In this document: positions 7,251-13,431 of the stretch, piece after piece | Layout of the letters: each line of letters starts with the position of its first letter | How positions within the stretch are numbered: the stretch's first letter is position 1 | DNA from: Mageeibacillus sp. UBA3781 | GTDB lineage: Bacteria > Bacillota > Clostridia > Saccharofermentanales > Saccharofermentanaceae | DNA length: 14,213 bases | Assembly: GCA_002368805.1 (NCBI GenBank) | Contig: DFFH01000029.1 | Coordinates: 1-14,213, forward strand | Direction of reading: 5' to 3' | Program-made: the position numbers and the translations under genes | The notes under the pieces: generated by a model | The model's input: the letters and a program-made list of their open reading frames with translations, nothing else | What the model was told of the DNA's origin: nothing | The model's database searches: none

Positions 7251-7276
7251 TTCAATATTTGAAACGACAATTGAAA
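7251..7276 (+). promoter_or_regulatory. Candidate operator at the operon transcription start
   Basis: TTCAA (7251-7255) and TTGAA (7259-7263) form a perfect inverted repeat with a three-base centre. A further TTGAAA (7271-7276) repeats TTGAAA (7259-7264) 12 bases downstream. The set begins at the predicted transcription start, where a bound regulator would block RNA polymerase. The first gene of the operon has an N-terminal winged-helix domain, so autoregulation is an attractive inference, but AT-rich short repeats can occur by chance. Confidence 0.35.
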
Positions 7277-7296
7277 AAATGAACGGATGTGTAACT

Positions 7297-8187
7297 ATGA
7301 GTCTTCAAAGAAAACATTTTGATATTTTGGTTGCGCTGGCAGAGTCGAAGGAAGCTCTTACGCAGCGCGATCTGGAGAAGATCACCGAGTATTCTCTAGG
7401 CACGATCAACAAAGTCTATCGTGAACTCGTGACGGATGGACTGGTCGATGCCGGGGTGATCACCGAGAAGGGGATCGAGGCTTTGGAACCGTATCGGGCA
7501 AAGCGTGCCGTGTTCATTGCGGCGGGTTTCGGATCCAGAATGGTACCGATCACGCTCAATACACCGAAGCCGCTGGTTCGTGTTCACGGCAAGAGGATCA
7601 TCGATACACTTTTGGACGCTTGTCTGGAAGCGGGAATCGAAGAGATCTACATCGTAAGAGGTTATCTTGGCGAGCAGTTCGACCAGCTTCTGTATAAGTA
7701 CCCGATGCTCCATTTTCTGGACAATCCGGTATATAACGAAGCCAATAACATCAGCAGTGCAATGGTGGCCAGAAACCTGTTCTCGAATTCCTATGTGTTC
7801 GAGGCGGACCTTGTGCTGTCAAACCCGAAGATCATCACCAAGTACCACTATACTTCCGATTTTCTGGCTATCCCGAAGGAGCGCACGGATGACTGGTGCT
7901 TCGTCGTTAAAGACGGCGTGATCAAGGAGGAGAAGGTCGGTGGCGAGAACTGCTGGCAGATGGTCGGTATCTCTTACTGGAACAAGGAAGACGGCGAGAA
8001 ACTGGCGGAGGATGTTCCGGCCGTATTCTCCGGTCCGGGCGGAAAAGAGCGTTACTGGGAACAGGTACCGCTTGTGTATAAGAAAGAAAACTATAAGGTC
8101 GGGGTCCGCGAGTGCAAGGAAGATGACATCATCGAGATCGATACTTTCCGTGAGCTAAAAGAACTTGACCCTTCATATGATGTGTAA
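7297..8187 (+). CDS. pntC: Winged-helix/LicC-like fusion: predicted CTP:2-aminoethylphosphonate cytidylyltransferase
   Basis: The protein (296 residues from this start) has two parts. Residues 1-65 form a winged helix-turn-helix domain (LTQRDLEKITEYSLGTINK then RELVTDGLV). Residues 69-296 are a LicC-like sugar-phosphate nucleotidyltransferase: AAGFGSRM (75-82) is the nucleotide loop, TPKPLV (89-94) holds the conserved lysine, and Asp171 (EADLVL) and Asp282 (EIDT) are likely metal ligands. LicC relatives activate phosphocholine, and the PntC group activates 2-aminoethylphosphonate with CTP. Because genes making AEP follow directly, CMP-AEP synthesis is the best prediction; phosphocholine remains an alternative. 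GGATG at 7285-7289 favours ATG 7297 over the in-frame ATG 7279, which has no ribosome site, but the choice is not certain. It ends in TAATAG and is first in the operon. Confidence 0.82.
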   Translation: MSLQRKHFDILVALAESKEALTQRDLEKITEYSLGTINKVYRELVTDGLVDAGVITEKGIEALEPYRAKRAVFIAAGFGSRMVPITLNTPKPLVRVHGKRIIDTLLDACLEAGIEEIYIVRGYLGEQFDQLLYKYPMLHFLDNPVYNEANNISSAMVARNLFSNSYVFEADLVLSNPKIITKYHYTSDFLAIPKERTDDWCFVVKDGVIKEEKVGGENCWQMVGISYWNKEDGEKLAEDVPAVFSGPGGKERYWEQVPLVYKKENYKVGVRECKEDDIIEIDTFRELKELDPSYDV

Positions 8188-8245
8188 TAGAGGCCGCGCC
8201 GCCGTGATGGCCGGTGCATAAACAAATATAGAAAGAAGATTATTT

Positions 8246-9376
8246 ATGGAACCAGTAAAAAGAAACATCCTGTTAAATCCGGGCCCGTCCACCACGACCG
8301 ATACTGTAAAGTATGCACAGGTCGTTCCGGATATCTGCCCGCGTGAGAAAGAGTTTGCCGGCCTGATGAAGGGCCTTCGTGAGGACCTCGTAAGAGTGGT
8401 TCACGGAGATCTTCAGGAATATACTTCCGTACTTTTCTGCGGTTCGGGAACGATCAATATCGATGTCTGCATCAACTCGCTTCTTCCGGAAGGAAAGAAG
8501 GTCCTGGTGATCGATAACGGTGCTTATTCTACCCGTGCGGTCGAGATCTGCCAGTACTACGGACTTCCGCATATCGACCTGAAGTTTCCGGTAGATCAGC
8601 GTCCGGATCTTGCAGTTGTCGAGGAGACACTGAAGAATAACCCGGATATCGGACTTGTACATACGACACATAATGAGACGGGAACAGGTATCCTGAATCC
8701 GATCCGCGAGATCGGTGCACTGGTGCATAAGTACGGTGCGATCTTTACCGTCGATACCACCAGCACCTACGCGATGCGTCCGATCAACATCAAGGAGGAT
8801 AATGTCGATTTCCTGATGGCTTCTGCACAAAAAGGACTCATGGCGATGACGGGCCTTTCTTTCATCGTCGGAAACCGCGCGATCCTCGAGGCTTCCGCGA
8901 ATAATCCGAAGAGAAGCTATTACTGCAATCTTTTCCTGCAGTATGACTGCTTCGAGAAGACAGGCGAGATGCACTTCACTCCGCCGGTACAGACGATCTA
9001 CGCGACGATCCAGGCCTTGAAGGAATACTGGGCAGAGGGCGAAGAAGCGAAGTGGGCACGCCATACACGTGTCTTTGATGCGATCAATGAGGGACTCGAG
9101 GAACTTGGCTTCCGTCAGGTCATCAAGCCGGAGTGGAGAACAGGACTTGTTTCCTCCGCTATCTATCCGGATGATCCGAACTGGAGCTTCGAGAAGGTGC
9201 ATGACTACTGCTACGAGCGCGGCTTCACCATCTATCCCGGAAAGATTTCGACGACGAATACATTCCGCCTCTGTGCACTTGGCGCGATCGATGCGCCGGA
9301 CATCAAGGATTTCTTCAAGGTATTTAAGGAAGCTCTCGAGACAACAGGCGTAAAGATCCCGGTACAGTACAAATAA
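8246..9376 (+). CDS. phnW: 2-aminoethylphosphonate:pyruvate-type transaminase (biosynthetic direction)
   Basis: This 376-residue fold-type I PLP enzyme belongs to the PhnW group of class V aminotransferases. It interconverts AEP plus pyruvate with phosphonoacetaldehyde plus alanine. It starts with LLNPGPSTTTDTVK, close to the PhnW opening, followed by PREKEF. Asp170 (VDTTST) should bind the PLP ring nitrogen and Lys196 (SAQKGL) should form the Schiff base. HNETGTG lies in the substrate/cofactor site. PhnW is often catabolic with PhnX, but no PhnX is present here and the next two genes make phosphonoacetaldehyde, so the flow is presumably toward AEP with an amino acid as donor. A purine-rich AGAAAGAAGA stands before the ATG. 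The gap to the upstream gene is 58 bases and to the next about 46, consistent with one transcript. Confidence 0.88.
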   Translation: MEPVKRNILLNPGPSTTTDTVKYAQVVPDICPREKEFAGLMKGLREDLVRVVHGDLQEYTSVLFCGSGTINIDVCINSLLPEGKKVLVIDNGAYSTRAVEICQYYGLPHIDLKFPVDQRPDLAVVEETLKNNPDIGLVHTTHNETGTGILNPIREIGALVHKYGAIFTVDTTSTYAMRPINIKEDNVDFLMASAQKGLMAMTGLSFIVGNRAILEASANNPKRSYYCNLFLQYDCFEKTGEMHFTPPVQTIYATIQALKEYWAEGEEAKWARHTRVFDAINEGLEELGFRQVIKPEWRTGLVSSAIYPDDPNWSFEKVHDYCYERGFTIYPGKISTTNTFRLCALGAIDAPDIKDFFKVFKEALETTGVKIPVQYK

Positions 9377-9408
9377 TCAGACGTATAGGTCCCGATAAAG
9401 AAATATAT

Positions 9409-9414
9409 AAGGAG
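9409..9414 (+). promoter_or_regulatory. Ribosome binding site that decides the PEP mutase start
   Basis: AAGGAG here is eight bases before ATG 9423 but only two before the in-frame ATG 9417, so 9423 is the more likely start codon. Confidence 0.7.
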
Positions 9415-9422
9415 ATATGAAC

Positions 9423-10718
9423 ATGAAAACAGCTTATACATGCTTTTGCACAGATGTGATCCACGAAGGTCATATGAACATCATCAACGAAGCAAAAAAA
9501 CTCGGAAAAGTCATCATCGGATGCCTTTCCGACCAGGTCCTGATCCGTTATAACAAATTCCCGACGATCTCACAGGAAGAGCGTATGCGTCTTTATAAGA
9601 CGATTCCGGGCGTAGAACAGGTCGTTCTGCAGGAGCAGATGCAGTATGATGATGTGATCGAACTGATCCATCCGGATTATGTCGTTCACGGCGATAACTG
9701 GAAAGAGGGACCGGAGAGCACGATCCGTGCACATGTTCAGGAACTCCTTGCATCATACGGCGGAGAACTCATCGATGTTCCTTATACCTTCAATGAGAAG
9801 GTAAGAAAGATCGACCTGCAGCTCCGTGAGAAGCTCGCGATGCCGGAGTATCGAAGAAAGAGATTAAGACAGCTGATCGAGATGACTCCGATCGTAAAGA
9901 CGATGGAGGCACACAGCGGTCTGACCGGTCTTATCGTTGAGAAGACAGTTGTTGAGAATGAAGGAAAACTCGACCAGTTCGACGCTATGTGGGTCAGCTC
10001 CCTCTGCGACAGTACTGCAAAGGGTAAGCCGGATATCGAGCTCGTCGATATGACCTCCCGTTTCAGAACGATCGAGGATATCACGGAAGTTACCACGAAG
10101 CCGATCATCTTCGACGGTGATACAGGCGGACTTACCGAGCACTTCGTTTATACCGTAAGATCTCTCGAGAGACTCGGCGTTTCCGCAGTCATCATCGAGG
10201 ATAAGACAGGCCTTAAGAAGAACTCCCTCTTCGGTACTGAAGTCAAGCAGACACAGGCGACGATCGAGGAATTCTCCGAGAAGATCGCCGCAGGTAAGAA
10301 GGCACAGCTCACTGACGATTTCATGATCATCGCACGTATCGAGAGCCTGATCCTCGAGCAGGGCATGGAAGATGCACTTACCCGTGCTTTTGCATTCGTA
10401 AAGGCCGGCGCCGACGGCATCATGATCCACAGCAGAAAGAAGGATCCGGCCGAGATCTGTGAATTCTGCGACAAGTTCAGAAGCCAGGATCCGAAGACAC
10501 CGATCGTCGTTGTTCCGACAAGCTTTAATACCATCACGGAAGAAGAACTGGCAGCTCACGGCGTGAACATCGTCATCTACGCAAACCAGCTGACAAGATC
10601 CGCTTTCCCGGCGATGCAGCAGACAGCAAAAGACATCCTGAAGTATCACAGAGCAAAGGAAGTCGATGACAGACTCATGTCCATCAAGGACATTATCACG
10701 CTGATCGACGAGATCTGA
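9423..10718 (+). CDS. aepX: Phosphoenolpyruvate mutase with N-terminal cytidylyltransferase-like domain
   Basis: This is the committed enzyme of phosphonate synthesis: it rearranges PEP to phosphonopyruvate, forming the C-P bond. The 431-residue protein is about 130 residues longer than a single-domain PEP mutase. Residues 1-130 are a nucleotidyltransferase-like Rossmann domain of the glycerol-3-phosphate cytidylyltransferase/RfaE group, with HEGH (14-17) as the HxGH nucleotide motif and VVHGDNW later; the usual C-terminal RTxGISTT motif is absent. Residues 140-431 form the isocitrate-lyase-superfamily barrel, with DGDTGG (231-236) as a metal/phosphate site and EDKTGLKKNS (259-268). The latter matches EDKxxxKxNS, which separates PEP mutase from methylisocitrate lyase. 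The gene is also called pepM. The extra domain may be active, structural or regulatory; its substrate cannot be read from sequence. Confidence 0.92.
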   Translation: MKTAYTCFCTDVIHEGHMNIINEAKKLGKVIIGCLSDQVLIRYNKFPTISQEERMRLYKTIPGVEQVVLQEQMQYDDVIELIHPDYVVHGDNWKEGPESTIRAHVQELLASYGGELIDVPYTFNEKVRKIDLQLREKLAMPEYRRKRLRQLIEMTPIVKTMEAHSGLTGLIVEKTVVENEGKLDQFDAMWVSSLCDSTAKGKPDIELVDMTSRFRTIEDITEVTTKPIIFDGDTGGLTEHFVYTVRSLERLGVSAVIIEDKTGLKKNSLFGTEVKQTQATIEEFSEKIAAGKKAQLTDDFMIIARIESLILEQGMEDALTRAFAFVKAGADGIMIHSRKKDPAEICEFCDKFRSQDPKTPIVVVPTSFNTITEEELAAHGVNIVIYANQLTRSAFPAMQQTAKDILKYHRAKEVDDRLMSIKDIITLIDEI

Positions 10719-10755
10719 TCAGTAACGCCGAAACCAGGCGGAAAAACAGAGAAGA

Positions 10756-10773
10756 CAGGACGCTTCGTGCCTG
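10756..10773 (+). promoter_or_regulatory. Intercistronic hairpin upstream of the decarboxylase gene
   Basis: CAGGACG pairs with CGT-CCTG across a CTT loop with one bulged G, giving seven base pairs. No T-run follows, so it is not a terminator. It may protect or mark a processing point in the operon mRNA. The ribosome site AGGAG (10780-10784) follows, six bases before the ATG. Confidence 0.35.
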
Positions 10774-10790
10774 AAGAATAGGAGAAAAAT

Positions 10791-11912
10791 ATGAAAGTTG
10801 AAAAACTTGTAGATATCATTGGTTCAGATTTTTATACCGGTGTTCCGGATTCCCAGCTAAAAGCACTCTGCAATTACCTGATGCATACCTATGGCATCGA
10901 TGCGCATCACCACGTCATCGCTGCCAACGAAGGTAACTGCACGGCGCTGGCTGCAGGTTATCATCTTGCTACGGGAAAAGTACCGGTCGTGTATATGCAG
11001 AACAGCGGCGAGGGTAACATCATCAACCCGGTCGCCAGCCTTCTGAACGATAAGGTATATGCGATCCCGACGATCTTTATCATCGGCTGGCGCGGCGAGC
11101 CCGGTATCCACGATGAACCGCAGCATATCTATCAGGGCGAAGTAACGATCAAGCTCCTGGACGATATGGGTATCGCAAACTTCGCGATCGGAAAAGACAC
11201 GACCGACGAGGAAGTCGAAGCGAAGATGGACGAATTCAGAAAGATCCTCTCTGAGGGTAAGGACGTCGCATTCGTTATCCGCAAAGGTGCCCTTTCCTAT
11301 GATGAGAAAGTTGTCTATGAGAACGATAACACCATGGTCAGAGAAGAGATCATCCAGCATATCGTAGCGGTCAGTGAAGAAGACCCGATCATCTCCACCA
11401 CCGGTAAGGCGTCACGAGAACTTTTCGAGACGCGTGTGGCAAACGGCCAGAGCCATAAGTATGACTTCCTGACCGTCGGCTCGATGGGCCACAGCTCCTC
11501 GATCGCACTGGGTGTCGCGATCAATAAGCCGAACCAGAAGATCTGGTGTGTCGATGGAGACGGCGCGGTGCTGATGCACATGGGTTCCATGGCACTTATC
11601 GGATCGAACCAGCCGAAGAACCTTGTGCATATCGTGATCAATAACGGTGCGCATGAGACCGTCGGCGGCATGCCTACTGTTATGGGTGATGTCGATCTGG
11701 TCGGCGTTGCAAAGGCCTGCGGTTATCCGTACGCAGTCCGCGTCAACGATTTTGAGGAACTTGACCGCGAGCTGAATCTGGCCAAGGGATTAAATGAACT
11801 CTGCCTGATCGAGGTAATGTGCAGCATCGGCGCCCGTGACGACCTCGGCCGTCCGACGACGACAGCACTCGAGAATAAGCAGAACTTCATGGAGTATATC
11901 GCAACGCTGTAA
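10791..11912 (+). CDS. aepY: Phosphonopyruvate decarboxylase
   Basis: This thiamine-diphosphate enzyme decarboxylates phosphonopyruvate to phosphonoacetaldehyde, which makes the unfavourable PEP mutase step irreversible. The 373-residue length fits the Ppd family, which is shorter than pyruvate decarboxylase-like enzymes because it lacks the middle domain. The N-terminal pyrimidine-binding half starts TGVPDSQLK and holds Glu47 (AANEGN), the residue expected to activate the cofactor. The C-terminal half has the ThDP/Mg motif GDGA (256-259) ending in NN (284-285), followed by GAHETVGG. The gene, also known as ppd, is last in the operon. AGGAG lies six bases before the ATG, and the gap to PEP mutase is 72 bases and contains a small hairpin. 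The family also includes sulfopyruvate decarboxylases, but PEP mutase next door settles the substrate. Confidence 0.93.
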   Translation: MKVEKLVDIIGSDFYTGVPDSQLKALCNYLMHTYGIDAHHHVIAANEGNCTALAAGYHLATGKVPVVYMQNSGEGNIINPVASLLNDKVYAIPTIFIIGWRGEPGIHDEPQHIYQGEVTIKLLDDMGIANFAIGKDTTDEEVEAKMDEFRKILSEGKDVAFVIRKGALSYDEKVVYENDNTMVREEIIQHIVAVSEEDPIISTTGKASRELFETRVANGQSHKYDFLTVGSMGHSSSIALGVAINKPNQKIWCVDGDGAVLMHMGSMALIGSNQPKNLVHIVINNGAHETVGGMPTVMGDVDLVGVAKACGYPYAVRVNDFEELDRELNLAKGLNELCLIEVMCSIGARDDLGRPTTTALENKQNFMEYIATL

Positions 11913-11988
11913 TTTCCTACGCGCGTCATTTCCCGCGCGCTGTAATTATCCAAACGCTTTGGCTTCCAGTTAAAAAGGAGGTTCGGGT

Positions 11989-13404
11989 ATGGCTCATCTG
12001 ACGACGTATTCATGCAGAAACTGTGGTGGAGTCCTGATCAAGGACCAGCTGCAGGAAGTACTTGAATGTCCTTTTTGCGGGAATGCATATGACCTTGTAA
12101 GAATGCACAGTGACGAATATTCTTCCCGTGCACAGGTCAATATGCAGCAGATGGAGTTCCATGCGGCGAAAGAGAAGTATGAGACGGTCCTTAGTAAGGA
12201 TCCGCAGAATTTCGAGGCGCTTCTCGGTCTTGTATTATGTTCCGGAAAGGTCCAGTCAGAAAACGAACTCCGTACGCCGGAGAAAATGAAAGACCGCGCA
12301 TTTGACGAGATGATGGCAGCAGCAAAAGACGCGCAGGAGAAAGCCGCCCCGGAGCATGCCGGATATTTCTCCGTACTCTATCAGCTCGCTGAGCTTTCGA
12401 AGAGACATCAGCTTACCGATAAAAGGATAGAATCTCTTTCTGAAGCTTCCAGTGACAAATTTCAGAGATTCGCAGCCCAGGATGTGGTCAGGGCATCCTA
12501 CTATTCGCTGATCTGCGTTTTGATCGGTGCTGCTATCCGTATGGGTGGAGGACACTCCCGTGAGGAAGCGAGATTTACGATCACAATCGTTCTGATCCTG
12601 GTGGGAGTGCTGGTCGTTTCTTTTATCGTCGATAATCTTTTCTTGAAACCATTTCTGAAAAGAGACAACCACGAGGAGTTATCTAAACTTCATAATGCCA
12701 AGGATACCAGTGTCACGAATCAAAAAGCACTGGAAAAAGAATATGCGGAGCTTTATCAGAAACTTCAGAGCCTGAGACCTGAAAAGAAGGACGCTTCCGC
12801 TGCTCCTGCCTATAATTCTTCGTATGCAAAAGATGTTATTTCAGAAGTATCGGAAGGAGATCTCAGCTGCTCGCAATGCGGAGGAAAGCTTTCCGGGGAT
12901 AAAGCCAATAAAGCATACCGATGTATGTCCTGCGGAGTGGCATTTGGAAACACGATCCTTTTTGATGAGCATGCTGTAGAGAATGCGAAAAAATCGATCC
13001 TTGACGGAGAGTTTAACGAGGCAGATCTGTGGTGCCGATGTGCGCTGGCGACGCAGCCGCATAATTTCTATGCACTTCAGAGAAGGGTGCTGTGCGCCGG
13101 AAAATGGAAACTGATGAGTGATCTTGTCGCCCAGAAAACACTGACGTCGATCCGGAAAAAGAGCGTGCTGGCAAGACTTTCCGAAGCACAGGAGCATGCA
13201 GCCACTTCCTATGATCAGGAGTACTTTAAAAAGTGCGAAGAGATGATCGACCTGCATGAACGGTACTGGGCAAAGACGAGAGAATATAGTAAAGATCAAG
13301 CGGCGATCGATTCTCTAAAGACGCAGCTCGAGGCGAAAGGCCGCGAGATCTATGATATCGACAGCATGCGTGAACAAAGCGCGAGGTTAGGTGTTATCCA
13401 ATAA
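11989..13404 (+). CDS. Duplicated zinc-ribbon membrane protein
   Basis: I do not recognise a named family for this 471-residue protein. It has a zinc ribbon at the N-terminus (Cys9-x2-Cys12 and Cys27-x2-Cys30), a helical TPR-like segment (about 45-165), two probable membrane helices (about 169-184 and 196-216), a charged coiled-coil-like stretch (about 222-260), then a second zinc ribbon (Cys294-x2-Cys297 and Cys312-x2-Cys315) and a second helical segment. Residues 8-87 align without gaps to residues 293-372, so it arose by internal duplication. Both ribbons and helical arrays should face the cytoplasm if the two helices form a hairpin. The start is well supported by AAGGAGG seven bases before the ATG. 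It follows the phosphonate operon on the same strand after 76 bases; no clear terminator or promoter separates them. Its role is unknown. Confidence 0.85.
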   Translation: MAHLTTYSCRNCGGVLIKDQLQEVLECPFCGNAYDLVRMHSDEYSSRAQVNMQQMEFHAAKEKYETVLSKDPQNFEALLGLVLCSGKVQSENELRTPEKMKDRAFDEMMAAAKDAQEKAAPEHAGYFSVLYQLAELSKRHQLTDKRIESLSEASSDKFQRFAAQDVVRASYYSLICVLIGAAIRMGGGHSREEARFTITIVLILVGVLVVSFIVDNLFLKPFLKRDNHEELSKLHNAKDTSVTNQKALEKEYAELYQKLQSLRPEKKDASAAPAYNSSYAKDVISEVSEGDLSCSQCGGKLSGDKANKAYRCMSCGVAFGNTILFDEHAVENAKKSILDGEFNEADLWCRCALATQPHNFYALQRRVLCAGKWKLMSDLVAQKTLTSIRKKSVLARLSEAQEHAATSYDQEYFKKCEEMIDLHERYWAKTREYSKDQAAIDSLKTQLEAKGREIYDIDSMREQSARLGVIQ

Positions 13405-13410
13405 AGTCAG

Positions 13411-13430
13411 AAAAAACTTCAGGAATGAAG
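13411..13430 (-). terminator. Weak rho-independent terminator of the minus-strand gene
   Basis: Read on the minus strand, CTTCA and TGAAG form a five-base-pair stem with a TTCC loop followed directly by TTTTTT (13416 down to 13411). It begins just beyond the minus-strand stop codon, inside the 27-base gap between two converging genes. The short AT-containing stem makes it a modest call. Confidence 0.5.
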
Positions 13431-13431
13431 A

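Noticed and set aside
5787..7296. tRNA-Pro as an integration site for an island carrying the phosphonate operon
   Set aside because: I found no second copy of the tRNA 3' end, no integrase and no clear change in base composition downstream within the window.
8273..9202. Minus-strand frame of 309 codons
   Set aside because: It lies opposite the PLP transaminase, whose motifs and catalytic lysine are clear; the composition is typical of an antisense shadow.
9864..10649. Minus-strand frame of 261 codons
   Set aside because: It is opposite the PEP mutase domain and shows no motif of its own.
11920..11939. CGCGCG inverted repeat after the decarboxylase gene as a terminator
   Set aside because: The six-pair stem is not followed by a T-run, so termination there is not supported; read-through to the zinc-ribbon gene remains possible.
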